A stretch of 64,000 nt of DNA, taken from NCBI RefSeq assembly GCF_006874465.1, contig NZ_VIRL01000025.1, positions 48,107 to 112,106 on the forward strand, written 5' to 3'. This document shows, piece after piece, positions 35,864 through 45,639 of the stretch. The notes beneath the pieces are model-generated. The model did not search any database. It was not told where the DNA came from and saw nothing but the letters and a program-made list of their open reading frames with translations. A program made the position numbers and the translations under genes. How positions within the stretch are numbered: position 1 is the stretch's first letter; each line of letters begins with the position of its first letter. Source of the stretch: Microbispora bryophytorum. Its GTDB lineage: Bacteria; Actinomycetota; Actinomycetes; Streptosporangiales; Streptosporangiaceae.

Positions 35864-38535
35864 TGCCCTCGCCTGCTGTCACCCTTCCGGGCGCCTGCGG
35901 CGCCCCCGGCCTGCTGGCCCTGGTCACCGGCGCGTCCGCCGGCGACGTCAGGCTGGGCGGCCTGACCTTCCGCCGCCCATCCTCCAGACCGCACGGACCG
36001 CACGAACCGCAAGGACCGCGCCAACCGCACGAATCGCAGGGGGCGTACGGGGCGGCCGAGCCCGTCGAAGCCGCCGAACACACCGACTCCGATCGCCTGC
36101 TCGACAGGTACGTCCTCTCCTTCGCGCCGGCCGTCGCGGAGCGGGTGCGCGACGATGTCGCGGCCCTGCCGCCGGGCGTGGTGCTGGTCACCGGGACCGA
36201 CCCGGGCAGGCTGGCGCTGCCGCACGACGCGATCACGGTGAACCCCGACGACGACCTGCCCGCCCTGCCGGAGGACGACGGGCCCCGGCACATCAGGGTC
36301 CTGGTGGACCTGTCGGATCCGGCGCTGACGGCACCCGGCTGGTCGCCTCAGGCGGAGCGGCTGCTGCGGCTGCACGAGCGCATGTTCCTGGTCGTGCGGC
36401 ACTACGCGGCCCGCTGTGAGTCACTCCTGGTGACGCTGGTGGGCGGCATCACCGACACGGGGGTCGCGCTGCCGTTCACCGGCCTGTTCACCGGCTTCGT
36501 CAAGAGCCTGGCGCTGGAGCTCCCGGCTGTGCCGATCGTGGCCACACTGCACACGGAGACCGACGCCGCCTCGGCGCTCGACGCGGGGGCGGCCGAGCTG
36601 GCCAACCGCCGGCTGCTGCCGGTGGTCGCCCACGTGGGCGGACGCAGACTGACCCTGCGCGCGCTCGCCGAGCCGGCCAGGCCCACCGAGCCGCCGGTCG
36701 CACGTGAGTCCCTTGTGGTGGCGGCGGGCGGCGCGCGCGGGATCGGCGCCGCGCTGCTGACGGCGCTCGCCGAGCGGTACGGCCCGCGCATCGTGGTGCT
36801 CGGCAGCACCCGCCTGGACGTCTACGACCCTGAGTTGCTGGACATCGACCCCGACCAGGCCGCCGCCACACGTCCGGCGTACATCAAAGGGCTGATCACC
36901 GGACCCGGCCGGATCGGAGTGGCCGAGGCGAACGCGGCGTTCGACAGGCTCCAGGAGGCCAGAACGGTCCGGCGCACCCTGCGGGAGCTGGAGCGGCACT
37001 GCGGCGCGGGCCGTGTCGCCTACCTCCACTGCGACCTGCGCGACCGGGAGGCGGTCGGCCGGGCAACGGACGCGATCGCCGCCGAGCACGGCCGTATCGA
37101 CCTGCTCGTCAACGTCGCCGGGACCAACAGGGCCTCGGCCGTGGGCACCAAATCCCGGACGGACTTCCTGGCCGTACGGGACCTGAAGCTCCGCACCTAT
37201 CTGAACCTGAAGAGCGCGCTCGCCGGCGCGCCGCCGCGCCGCTGGTGCAACTTCGGCTCGTTCGTCGGCTTCACCGGTCAGCACGGCGAGACCGACTACG
37301 GCTCGGCCAACGACTTCCTCAACAGCTCGTCCGCCTGGGCGGCGGCGCGCGGCGAGACCGAGTTCACCATCGGCTGGACCCTCTGGCGCGACATCGGCCT
37401 GGGCGCGACTCCGATCATGAAGGCGTTCCTGGCCAAGGCCGGCCAGTTCACCGCCACCCCGACCGAGGAGGGCGTGGCCCACTTCCTGGCCGAGCTGGGA
37501 CACCCGGCTCCCCCGGCCATGACCGTGCTGTTCGGCGAGAAGGAACGCGCCGCGATCACCGCGGCCGTCCCCGAGTATCTGGACTGGTGCGCGCACCCGC
37601 CCCAGTTCCTCGACAAGGTCGTCCGCGGTCCCGGTGAGCTGACCGCGTCGCGCACCTTCGACCTGGACCGCGACGGCTACCTCAGGATGCACGTGGTCAA
37701 CGGCTATCCGACGTTGCCGGGCACCTTCGTGCCCGAATTGGCCGCCGAAGCCGCCAAGGCCCTGGTGCCGCATCGGCTGCCGGTGGTCTTCGAGGATGTG
37801 CGGCTGGAGTCGTTCCTGCGGGTCTACCGCAACGGCCGTCCCCAGACGAAGAAGATCCACGCTCAGCTGGTCAGCGAGAACGCCGAGGAGTCGGTGGTCC
37901 AGGTGCGGATCCTGGGCGACGTGCACGGCCCGGGCGGCCGGATTCTCGCCAAGGACAGGCTGCACTTCTCGGCCACCGTGAGGATGCGTGACGGCTACCG
38001 GACCGCGCCCTCGTGGCAGGCGTGGGACGACACCGGCGCGACCCCGGTGGCCGACCCCTACCATGCGCCCGCATCGGCGGCGCTGCTCACCGAGGTGTTC
38101 GTCTCGACCGACGGGACCCGGCTGCACCCGCGCGGACGCCGCGCCCGGCTGGCGCTGGACGCCGAGGGAGTGCGGCGCTGGTTCCCCGACCTGCTGGTGC
38201 CGTCGGTGCTCCTGGACGGACTGGCCCGGGTCGCCGTACTCGATCTGGTGGACGGCAGGTGGACGCCCGTGGCGATTCCCCGGTCGATCCGCAGGATCGA
38301 GGTCTTCGGACCGGACAACGACGCCGTCCTGCTGGGCCGGCGGGTGGAGCTCTACTCCGTACCCGAGCATCTGGATCTGGAGGATGCCGCCGCGGACAAC
38401 CTCTGTGTCGCCGTCGCGGCGAACGGCGACGTCCTGCTGGAGATCGAGGGGACGACCGGCCAGGTCCTCGGATACGTGGACCAGGAGACCGGTGCCTTCC
38501 TCTGCCGTGACGAGTTCGCAAGGAGACAACGATGA
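35863..38535 (+). CDS. Ketoreductase-dehydratase protein of the PKS system
   Basis: 890 aa. An N-terminal structural half of the KR (about 80-275) is preceded by a low-complexity His/Pro/Gln stretch (35-60). The catalytic KR (about 283-560) has AGGARGIG, Ser466, Tyr479 and Asn483 (TDYGSANDFLN), close to the Pfa-type KR. A double hotdog dehydratase at about 595-885 has His610 in HVVNGYPTLP (HX3GX4P) and Asp785 in LLDGLAR, where the usual Gln/His four residues later is Arg. It should reduce the beta-keto chain and dehydrate it, acting in trans on the AT-ACP-ACP protein. Overlaps the P450 gene by ATGA. Confidence 0.87.
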   Translation: MPSPAVTLPGACGAPGLLALVTGASAGDVRLGGLTFRRPSSRPHGPHEPQGPRQPHESQGAYGAAEPVEAAEHTDSDRLLDRYVLSFAPAVAERVRDDVAALPPGVVLVTGTDPGRLALPHDAITVNPDDDLPALPEDDGPRHIRVLVDLSDPALTAPGWSPQAERLLRLHERMFLVVRHYAARCESLLVTLVGGITDTGVALPFTGLFTGFVKSLALELPAVPIVATLHTETDAASALDAGAAELANRRLLPVVAHVGGRRLTLRALAEPARPTEPPVARESLVVAAGGARGIGAALLTALAERYGPRIVVLGSTRLDVYDPELLDIDPDQAAATRPAYIKGLITGPGRIGVAEANAAFDRLQEARTVRRTLRELERHCGAGRVAYLHCDLRDREAVGRATDAIAAEHGRIDLLVNVAGTNRASAVGTKSRTDFLAVRDLKLRTYLNLKSALAGAPPRRWCNFGSFVGFTGQHGETDYGSANDFLNSSSAWAAARGETEFTIGWTLWRDIGLGATPIMKAFLAKAGQFTATPTEEGVAHFLAELGHPAPPAMTVLFGEKERAAITAAVPEYLDWCAHPPQFLDKVVRGPGELTASRTFDLDRDGYLRMHVVNGYPTLPGTFVPELAAEAAKALVPHRLPVVFEDVRLESFLRVYRNGRPQTKKIHAQLVSENAEESVVQVRILGDVHGPGGRILAKDRLHFSATVRMRDGYRTAPSWQAWDDTGATPVADPYHAPASAALLTEVFVSTDGTRLHPRGRRARLALDAEGVRRWFPDLLVPSVLLDGLARVAVLDLVDGRWTPVAIPRSIRRIEVFGPDNDAVLLGRRVELYSVPEHLDLEDAAADNLCVAVAANGDVLLEIEGTTGQVLGYVDQETGAFLCRDEFARRQR

Positions 38536-40079
38536 CAGTCAGCGAGGACCACGGACGGACCGGCGGCGGGGTGTGCCCCTTCACCGGCGCCACGGCCGAG
38601 GAGACCAAGCAGGACGTGACCGGTCCCAAGGGGCTGCCGCTGGTCGGCATCACCATGAACCTGGGACTCAACCCGTTGGACTTCACCCTCAAGACCCAGC
38701 GGGACTGGGGCTCGATGGTCAAGATCAACCTGATTCCCAACGACTACATCCAGGTCACCAACCCCGAGGCGATCGAGCGGGTGCTGGTCAGCAACATCGG
38801 CAACTACCGGCGCGGCAAGCTGTACAAGACGTTCCACTCGTACATGGGCATGGGCCTGCTCACCCTCGACGACGCCGAGTGGCGCGCGCACCGCAAGGTG
38901 GTGCAGCCGGCCTTCACCCCCAAGCGGATCGGCGCGTCCATCGCCGAGACCATCGGCGCGGCGCAGGACGTGTTCGACCGGTGGGAGCGGCGCGCGGCCA
39001 CCGGCGAGGAGTTCGACCTCGTCGTGGACACGATGGACCTCAGCGCCCGGGTGCTGGGCAAGGCGCTCATCAGCAGGGACCTGTCGAGCAAGGAGCGGAC
39101 CTTCACCAAGGCCGTCGCCGCCGCGCTGGAGGTCATCTTCAAGAACGTCAGCAGCGTCGAGGAGCTGCTGGTGCCCAAGTGGGTGCCCATCGCCTACTTC
39201 CGGCGCAAGCGCAATGCGCACAAGGTCCTCAACAAGATCATCGATCGTGAGGTGCGGGAGCGCACGGCCAAGGGGGACCCGGGCGACGACGCGGCCGGGC
39301 TGCTCATGAAGTCCGACCTGCCGCCGAACGCGCTGCCGGACAACCTGCGGACCATGTTCCTCGCCGGTTCGGAGACCACCGGGCTGAGCCTCGCGTGGGC
39401 CATCTACGAGCTCACCCGGGCGCCCTCCGTGCGGCGGCAGGTCGAGGAGGAGGTGGACCGGGTGCTGCAGGGCCGCATCCCCACCTACGAGGACCTGGAC
39501 AAGCTGGTGATCACCAAGTCGGTGGTCGACGAGACGCTGCGGCTCTACCCGTCGGTCTGGCAGTTCCCGCGCGACCCGGTCACCGACGACGAACTGGCCG
39601 GGCACCATGTCCCCGCCGGAGCCACCGTCATGATCAGCGCGTTCGGCACGCACCGCAACCCGGAGGTCTGGGAGAACCCCAACGCCTTCGACCCCACCCG
39701 CTTCCATGACCCGGAGGAGCAGCGGCGCCGCCCCAAGTTCGCCTACCTGCCCTTCGGCGGCGGGCGGCGGCAGTGCATCGGCAAGCCGCTGGCCCTCGCG
39801 ATCCTGGTCGCGTCCGTCGCGATGGCCTGCCAGCGCTACCGCTTCTCGCTGCCGCTGGACCAGGAGCAGGTCAAGCCCGGCGCGTTCATCACCATCTTCC
39901 CGGAGAAGTTCCCGAATAAGGGGATCCGTGTCACCGTGCGCCGCAGGGACCCCGTTGTCTCGGGCGCGCACACGGACACGGGCGCGGACACGAACACGGA
40001 CACGAACACGGGCCCTGAGCAGGCCGGGCACGTGCCGGCCGAGCAGGAGCGGCCCGAGCAGGAGCAGGTGCGGGCATGA
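38532..40079 (+). CDS. Cytochrome P450 (first)
   Basis: 515 aa. I-helix AGSETT (278-283), ExxR at Glu334-Arg337, heme loop LPFGGGRRQCIGKPLA with Cys415. The RRGKLYKTFHSYMGMGLLT region and overall length place it near fatty-acid-type P450s (CYP102/CYP4-like branch) rather than typical 400-aa Streptomyces forms. The C-terminus carries a 40-residue tail with TDTGADTNTDTNT and Glu/Gln repeats. Ferredoxin and reductase are not encoded nearby. Probably oxidises the nascent or released lipid chain. ATGA overlaps on both sides. Confidence 0.9.
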   Translation: MTVSEDHGRTGGGVCPFTGATAEETKQDVTGPKGLPLVGITMNLGLNPLDFTLKTQRDWGSMVKINLIPNDYIQVTNPEAIERVLVSNIGNYRRGKLYKTFHSYMGMGLLTLDDAEWRAHRKVVQPAFTPKRIGASIAETIGAAQDVFDRWERRAATGEEFDLVVDTMDLSARVLGKALISRDLSSKERTFTKAVAAALEVIFKNVSSVEELLVPKWVPIAYFRRKRNAHKVLNKIIDREVRERTAKGDPGDDAAGLLMKSDLPPNALPDNLRTMFLAGSETTGLSLAWAIYELTRAPSVRRQVEEEVDRVLQGRIPTYEDLDKLVITKSVVDETLRLYPSVWQFPRDPVTDDELAGHHVPAGATVMISAFGTHRNPEVWENPNAFDPTRFHDPEEQRRRPKFAYLPFGGGRRQCIGKPLALAILVASVAMACQRYRFSLPLDQEQVKPGAFITIFPEKFPNKGIRVTVRRRDPVVSGAHTDTGADTNTDTNTGPEQAGHVPAEQERPEQEQVRA

Positions 40080-41497
40080 CGGCAGGCGGCCGCTCCGTGG
40101 GCCGGGTCATCCTGGTCACGGCGATCCCGATGTTCCTGGTCTCGCTCAACAACCTGGTCGTGGTGAACACCCTGCCGGTCATCGCCCGTGACCTGGCCGC
40201 CCCGCCGTCCACGCTGCAGTGGGTCATCCACGCGTACGCCCTGGCCTTCGCCGGGCTGCTGCTGACCGGCTCGGCGCTGGGCGACCGGTTCGGGCGGCGC
40301 CGGGTGTTCGCGGGCGGTATCGCGATCTTCGCCCTGGGATCGGCCGGGTGCGCGCTCTCGGACTCGATCGGCTCGCTGATCGCCGCTCGGGTCGTCCAGG
40401 GCGCCGGAGCGGCCGCCGTGCTCCCCATCTCGCTGACCTTGCTGGCCGCCGGGGTTCCCCCGCGGCGGCGGAACGTCGCCATCGGCCTGTGGAGCGCGGT
40501 CAACGGGATGGGCATCGCGCTCGGGCCCCTGGTCGGCGGCGCCCTGGCCGTGGCCCAGGGCTGGCCGTGGGTCTTCTGGATCACCGCGATCACCGGCGCG
40601 GTCTTCGTTCCCGTGACCCTGATGGCGGTCGAGGAGAGCACCGGCGACGACGGCAGGCTGGACCTGCCCGGCATGGCGCTGGCGGCGGCGACGGTCGTCT
40701 CCCTCGTGTGGGGCATCACCAGGGCCGGCACGGAGGGCTGGGCCGCCCCGCCCGTGCTGGCCGTGCTCGGCCTGGCGCTCGCGCTGGGCGTCGCGTTCGT
40801 CACCTGGGAGCGGCGCGCGCGACACCCCCTGCTGCCGCTGCGGTTCTACCGGATTCCGGCGTTCGTCCTGTGCAACGTGGTGTCGCTGGCGATGTTCTTC
40901 GGGGTGTTCGGCGCGATCTACTGGCTGATGCAGTATCTGCAGGGCCCCCTCGGATATTCAGCGCTCGAGGCCGGGGTCCGCACTCTGCCGTGGACCGCGA
41001 TGCCGATGCTGGTCGCGGTGCTGGCCGGGCTGGTCACCGAACGGGCCGGGGCCGGGCGCCTGATCGCCCTCGGCCTGCTGTGCGAGGCGGCCACGCTGGC
41101 CTGGAGCGCGCTCCTCATGGCACCGGTCGTGCCGTACTCCCAGATGCTGCCCATGCTGGTCCTCGGCGGGATCGGGATGGGCCTGGTCTTCGCCCCCCTC
41201 ACCGCCGTCGTGCTCGCCTCGGTCGGTCAGGGCGAGCGAGGCCGCGCGAGCGGGGCCAACACCACCGTGAGAGAGATCGGCTTCGCACTCGGGGTGGCGG
41301 TGCTGACCACCGTCGTCACCCGCGCCCACCCCGCGCTCTCCGACCCCGTCGTCTTCGTCGCCGCGGTCCGGCCCGCCGTCTGGCTCGGCGCCGTCGTGCT
41401 CGCGGCCGCCGCACTCGCCGCCCTCTTCATTTCCAGGGACGCCGCCGGCCCGTCGATCGCCGTGTCCCGACCGCAAGCAATCGAGGTGTCCAGATGA
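40076..41497 (+). CDS. MFS transporter, DHA2-like exporter
   Basis: 473 aa, about 14 membrane segments. Motif A is GDRFGRRRVFAGG after the second helix; motif C-like GALAVAQGWPWVFWI at about 155-170. The DHA2 group exports drugs and lipids by proton antiport. Within the cluster it is a candidate product exporter or self-resistance pump. ATGA-coupled to the lipid kinase gene. Confidence 0.87.
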   Translation: MTAGGRSVGRVILVTAIPMFLVSLNNLVVVNTLPVIARDLAAPPSTLQWVIHAYALAFAGLLLTGSALGDRFGRRRVFAGGIAIFALGSAGCALSDSIGSLIAARVVQGAGAAAVLPISLTLLAAGVPPRRRNVAIGLWSAVNGMGIALGPLVGGALAVAQGWPWVFWITAITGAVFVPVTLMAVEESTGDDGRLDLPGMALAAATVVSLVWGITRAGTEGWAAPPVLAVLGLALALGVAFVTWERRARHPLLPLRFYRIPAFVLCNVVSLAMFFGVFGAIYWLMQYLQGPLGYSALEAGVRTLPWTAMPMLVAVLAGLVTERAGAGRLIALGLLCEAATLAWSALLMAPVVPYSQMLPMLVLGGIGMGLVFAPLTAVVLASVGQGERGRASGANTTVREIGFALGVAVLTTVVTRAHPALSDPVVFVAAVRPAVWLGAVVLAAAALAALFISRDAAGPSIAVSRPQAIEVSR

Positions 41498-42390
41498 ACG
41501 TCGCCGTCGTCGTCAACCCCTCCGCCGCCAGCGGGCGGTTTCGCCACCGGTTACCCCAGGTGCTGTCCACGCTGGAACGCCGCCTCCGGATCGAGGTGCT
41601 GACGACCCGCAGCAGCGCCGACGCGGTCGCCGCCTGCGAGCGGGCGCTCGACGGCGGGGCGCAGGCCCTGGTCGCCATCGGCGGTGACGGCACCTTCCAC
41701 ACGGCCCTGCACGCCCTGGACGGGCGGGACGTCCCCTTCGCGCTGATTCCCGCCGGCACCTGCAACGACATGGCCGACGCGCTGGGACTGCCCGCCGACC
41801 CGGTGGCCGCGGCCGCGGCCGCCGCGGAGTCCCTCGCCGACGGCAACGTGCAGCAGGTCGACCTCGCCGAGGTCGTCTACCCGGACGGGCGCACGCTGCG
41901 GTTCGGCACCGTGCTGGCCATCGGGTACGCGGCGTCGGTGGCCGACCGGGGAGGGCGGCTGAAGTGGCCGGCCGGCCCGCGCCGCTACGACGTCGCGGCG
42001 CTGCTGGAGCTCCCGCGCTTCCGGGGCCGGGTCTACGACGTGACCCTGGACGGCGTGGCGGCCCAGCTCCCCGCGGTGCTGTTCTCGGTGGGCAATACCG
42101 GCCGATGCGGCGGCAAGCTCCACGTCTGCCCCGACGCCGACATCGCCGACGGCTACCTCGACGTCACCACCCAGGGGCCCAACAGCCTGCCGGCGACGCT
42201 CGGCTCGACCATGCGCCTGTTCAGCGGGGTGCGCAGCGCCACCGACACCTCCACCCGCAGGTTCCGCGTACGCGAGATACACGTCGCCTCGGCCGGCCAC
42301 GTCACGTTCGCCGACGGGGAGCCGCTGCCGCCCCCGCCGTTCACCGTCCACTGCGCGGCAGGCGCCCTGACCGTGCCCAAGGTGGGCTGA
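41494..42390 (+). CDS. Diacylglycerol kinase-family lipid kinase
   Basis: 298 aa. N-terminal VVVNPSAASGR and the catalytic-domain loop AIGGDGTFHTALHAL (about 69-83), then IPAGTCNDMADALGLP, and the C-terminal half with GGKLHVCPDADIADGYLDV and FADGEPL. These are the DagK/YegS/LcbK landmarks. It phosphorylates a lipid hydroxyl with ATP. Placement inside the PKS operon (ATGA overlap with the MFS gene) suggests that the pathway lipid, not bulk DAG, is the substrate (inference). Confidence 0.88.
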   Translation: MNVAVVVNPSAASGRFRHRLPQVLSTLERRLRIEVLTTRSSADAVAACERALDGGAQALVAIGGDGTFHTALHALDGRDVPFALIPAGTCNDMADALGLPADPVAAAAAAAESLADGNVQQVDLAEVVYPDGRTLRFGTVLAIGYAASVADRGGRLKWPAGPRRYDVAALLELPRFRGRVYDVTLDGVAAQLPAVLFSVGNTGRCGGKLHVCPDADIADGYLDVTTQGPNSLPATLGSTMRLFSGVRSATDTSTRRFRVREIHVASAGHVTFADGEPLPPPPFTVHCAAGALTVPKVG

Positions 42391-42393
42391 ACG

Positions 42394-43164
42394 GTGTCGG
42401 TCAGGAAGGTGGCGGTCAGGAAGGTGGCCCTGGTCACCGGGGCCTCCAGCGGCATCGGCGCGGCCACCGCCCACCGGCTGGCCCCCTCTCACCACCTCAT
42501 CCTGGTGGCCAGGCGTGCCGACCGGCTGAAGGAGCTGGCCGCGGGCATGGACAGCGCTCTCGTCATCGCCGAGGACCTCACCGACCCGGAGGCGGCCGGA
42601 CGGATCGCCGAACGGGTCGGCGCCGAACACGGCCGGCTGGACCTCCTGGTCAACAACGCCGGAGCGCACTTCGGCGGCGCCTTCGCCGACACGGGGTGGG
42701 AGCACGTCCACCGGTCCATGGAGATCAACTTCGCCGCGCACGTGCGGATGACCGGCGCCCTGCTTCCGCTGCTCCGGCGGTCGGCGCCGAGCGCCGTCGT
42801 CAACATCGCCAGCGTGGCCGGCCGTATCGGCCTCGCGCACTCGGGCGCGTACTCGGCGGCCAAGTTCGCCCTGAGCGGCTGGACGGAGGCGCTGCACGCC
42901 GAGGAGCGCGGCCACGGGGTCCACGTCGCCCTGGTGCTGCCGGGATTCGTGACCACCGAGGGCTTCCGGTACCGCGCCGACCGGGCGAGCCGGCGCACCC
43001 GGTGGATGCTCTCCACCCCCGAGGTGACCGCCCGCGCCATCGTCGCGGCGGCCACCGGCCGGACCGGCGAACGGTACACGCCCTGGCCGTGGTGGCTGCT
43101 GGCCGCCGGTCGCCGCCTGGTGCCGGGGCTGTACCGGAAGGCCGCCCCCACCATCCGGGCCTGA
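42394..43164 (+). CDS. SDR-family oxidoreductase
   Basis: 256 aa. TGASSGIG, VLVNNAGAHFGG in part as LLVNNAGAHF, NIASVAGRIG, then Tyr and Lys in SGAYSAAKFA. The C-terminal part (TPEVTARAIVAAATGRTGERYTPWPWWLLAAGRRL) is DltE/YqjQ-like rather than FabG-like. A perfect 15-bp tandem duplication (GGTCAGGAAGGTGGC at 42399 and 42414) repeats VRKVA at the N-terminus, so the start is either GTG 42394 or a GTG just after. Likely reduces or oxidises a late intermediate. Confidence 0.85.
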   Translation: MSVRKVAVRKVALVTGASSGIGAATAHRLAPSHHLILVARRADRLKELAAGMDSALVIAEDLTDPEAAGRIAERVGAEHGRLDLLVNNAGAHFGGAFADTGWEHVHRSMEINFAAHVRMTGALLPLLRRSAPSAVVNIASVAGRIGLAHSGAYSAAKFALSGWTEALHAEERGHGVHVALVLPGFVTTEGFRYRADRASRRTRWMLSTPEVTARAIVAAATGRTGERYTPWPWWLLAAGRRLVPGLYRKAAPTIRA

Positions 43165-43206
43165 CTCCGGGACTCGGCGCCGCACGTGGACGAGAGGACT
43201 TGACAC

Positions 43207-44229
43207 ATGACCATCCTGAGACCGGCCCTGCCCTTGGGGCGGTTCTACCTGGACCGGGTGACCAGGCCGGACACGCGCACGCTCATCGCGGAGCGCATGC
43301 TCGACGCCCGTGAGGACTACCTGCGCCACCATCTGGTCCGCGGTGTGCCGACCATGCCCGGCTGCTTCGCGGCCGAACTCGCCGCGGAGGCCGCCCAGGA
43401 GCTGGTGCCCGACCTGGTGGTGACCGGCCTTCGCGACCTTTCCTTCGAGAGCTTCCTCAAGCTGGGCGGCGGCACCGGGCTCAGCCCCCTGCGGCTGGTG
43501 GCGCGGCTGCGCGGCAGGGACGACGACGCCGAGAGCGCCGTCGTCGACGTCCAGGTGCTCGGCGACGTGGTCTCCCCCTCGGGAACCGTGCTGGTCAGGG
43601 ATCGCCGCCACTTCGCGGCAACGGTCGTGCTCGCCGCCGAACACCCCAGGGCCCCGCGCTGGGCGCCGTGGCCCGCCGCCGAGGCGGTCCCGGTCGTCGA
43701 TCCGTACCACGTGGCCGGCGGTGCGGTACGGCTCAGCGGGCCTTTCGTGTCGACCACCGGCATCCGGCTGCATCCGCTCGGCGTCCGCGCCTGGTACTCC
43801 AAGCCGGTCCCGCCGGACACCACGCCCGGCTCGGTGTTCGACCGGTTCCTGACCCCCGGGTTGCTGCTGGACGGCCTGCTCCGCCTGGCCGCCATGGACC
43901 TGGTGCGGGACAGGTACATCCCGGTCGCCGCCCCGACCGCGATCCGCAGGATCGACCTGTACGGCCCGGCCAACGACGCCGAACTGTCGGCGCTGCACGT
44001 CCCCGTCGAGCTCATCAGCACGCCGCGCGGGCCGTTCACCGGCGCCGAGCCGGTCACCCGGGGCGTGGCCATGCTGCCCGACGGCCGGGTGCTGCTGCAG
44101 ATCAAGGACGTGACCGGTTTCCCCACCGGCTACTTCGACACGTTCACCGGCGAGCACGTCGACCGGTCCGTGGTCGAGGACGGCCGCCCGCTGACGCCCC
44201 CCGCCCGGGTGGGCGCAGTCCCGATCTAG
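43207..44229 (+). CDS. Stand-alone double-hotdog dehydratase
   Basis: 340 aa, paralogous to the C-terminal dehydratase of the KR-DH protein (compare VDPYHVAGG...FVSTTGIRLHP with ADPYHAPAS...FVSTDGTRLHP). His42 lies in HHLVRGVPTMPG (HX3GX4P) and Asp222 in LLLDGLLRLA, again with Arg in place of Gln/His. Both hotdog halves are complete, so it may be an active trans-acting DH or isomerase, parallel to the two DH domains of PfaC. GAGAGGACTT precedes the ATG. Confidence 0.82.
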   Translation: MTILRPALPLGRFYLDRVTRPDTRTLIAERMLDAREDYLRHHLVRGVPTMPGCFAAELAAEAAQELVPDLVVTGLRDLSFESFLKLGGGTGLSPLRLVARLRGRDDDAESAVVDVQVLGDVVSPSGTVLVRDRRHFAATVVLAAEHPRAPRWAPWPAAEAVPVVDPYHVAGGAVRLSGPFVSTTGIRLHPLGVRAWYSKPVPPDTTPGSVFDRFLTPGLLLDGLLRLAAMDLVRDRYIPVAAPTAIRRIDLYGPANDAELSALHVPVELISTPRGPFTGAEPVTRGVAMLPDGRVLLQIKDVTGFPTGYFDTFTGEHVDRSVVEDGRPLTPPARVGAVPI

Positions 44230-44259
44230 GCCACGTTCCACGCCGAGGAGGAAGATTCC

Positions 44260-45639
44260 ATGACGAGGATCAAGGCGCCAGGGCCCCGCGGGGGGCGATC
44301 GCTGGTGCGCAACGTCGTGAGCTGGCGCAAGGATCCCGCGGGTTTCCTGCTGGCCGCCGCCCAGGACCACGGGGGGGTCGCCCGGCTGCAGCTGGGGCCG
44401 TACCTCACGCACCTGGTCACCGACCCGGCCGCCGTCTACCGGGTGGTGGTCGAGAACCACAGGAACTACACGCGCGGCAGGCTTTACGAGCAGTTCAAGC
44501 TGGTCATGGGACGCGGTCTGCTGACCTCGGACGGCGCGTACTGGCGCGGGCACCGGCGCGGCGTCCAGCCGCTGTTCCTCAGCAAGGCGATCGGCGCGAT
44601 CGTGCCCAACGTGGTCGAGGCCACCAACGAGATGCTGGACCGCTGGGAGCGCAGCGCCGCGGACGGCGAGCCGGTCGATCTGGTCGCCGAGATGCTCAGG
44701 CTGACCATGGTGACGCTCAGCCGCTCGCTGTTCGGATACGACGTGGACGACACCGTGCCCGCGGTCAAGCAGGTCGTGGACGCCGGCCTGGAGCTGATGT
44801 TCATGCACGGCATGATCTCCGAGAAGCTGCCGCGCTGGGTGCCCAACGCCCGCAACCGGCAGATTCGCGACATCCAGGGCTTCCTGACCGAGTTCGTCGC
44901 CACCATCCGCGACAACCACAGCAGGACCGGGCAGGGCCCGCTCGTCGAGCTGATGGAGGCCGCGGTCGATCCGGAGACCGGGCGGCGCTGGACGGACCAG
45001 GAGATCCGCGACGAGCTGATCACCGTCTACATGGCCGGGCACGAGACCACCGCCACCGCCGCCGCGTGGACCCTGCACGCCATCGCCACCCACTCGTGGA
45101 TCGACGAGGAGCTGACCGGCGAGGCGCAGCGGGTGCTGGCCGGGCGGGACCCGGTGCACGCCGACGCCGATCAGCTGACCTTCGCCGGGATGGTCGTCCA
45201 GGAGGCGCTGCGGATGTACCCGCCGATCTGGATCTATCCGAGGGACGCCGTCGATGACGACGAGCTGAACGGCTACCACATCCCGGCCGGGTCATCGGTG
45301 GTGCTCTCGCCGCTGGTCTCCCAGCGCAACCCCGAGCTGTTCCCCAACCCGCACGTGTTCGACCCGCACCGCTTCGCCGGAGACGCGGTCAAGCGGCTGC
45401 CCCGGCTGTCGTACTACCCGTTCGGCGGCGGTCCCCGGATGTGCGTGGGCAACCTCATGGCGCTGCTCGAACTGAAGCTCGTCATCTCGATGATCACCCA
45501 GCGGTTCCGGCTGGAGCCCGTGTCCGGCGCCCAGGTGCCGTACGGGCACTCGATCATCTCGCTGCGCCCGGAGGGCGAGCTGCGGGTCCGCCTGCGTCCC
45601 CGCACCCGGGAGCTGGCCGCGGCGGGAGGCCGGTCATGA
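44260..45639 (+). CDS. Cytochrome P450 (second)
   Basis: 459 aa. AGHETT (259-264), Glu315-Arg318, heme loop YPFGGGPRMCVGN with Cys395. Related to the first P450 (shared RGRLYEQFKLVMGRGLLTSDGAYWRGHRR-type N-terminal block) but without the C-terminal tail. Two related oxygenases in one operon suggest two oxidations or a diol/epoxide. GAGGAGGAAGA precedes the ATG; ATGA overlap with the next gene. Confidence 0.9.
   Translation: MTRIKAPGPRGGRSLVRNVVSWRKDPAGFLLAAAQDHGGVARLQLGPYLTHLVTDPAAVYRVVVENHRNYTRGRLYEQFKLVMGRGLLTSDGAYWRGHRRGVQPLFLSKAIGAIVPNVVEATNEMLDRWERSAADGEPVDLVAEMLRLTMVTLSRSLFGYDVDDTVPAVKQVVDAGLELMFMHGMISEKLPRWVPNARNRQIRDIQGFLTEFVATIRDNHSRTGQGPLVELMEAAVDPETGRRWTDQEIRDELITVYMAGHETTATAAAWTLHAIATHSWIDEELTGEAQRVLAGRDPVHADADQLTFAGMVVQEALRMYPPIWIYPRDAVDDDELNGYHIPAGSSVVLSPLVSQRNPELFPNPHVFDPHRFAGDAVKRLPRLSYYPFGGGPRMCVGNLMALLELKLVISMITQRFRLEPVSGAQVPYGHSIISLRPEGELRVRLRPRTRELAAAGGRS

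Noticed and set aside
36421..38529. 702-codon minus-strand frame opposite the KR-DH gene
   Set aside because: Same codon-bias shadow; no ribosome site or recognisable domain.
41551..45279. Very long open frame (over 1200 codons) on the minus strand opposite the kinase, SDR, DH and P450 genes
   Set aside because: Antisense frame of high-GC codon bias; Arg/Gly/Val-rich low-complexity translation with no motifs, while the plus strand has clear enzymes.
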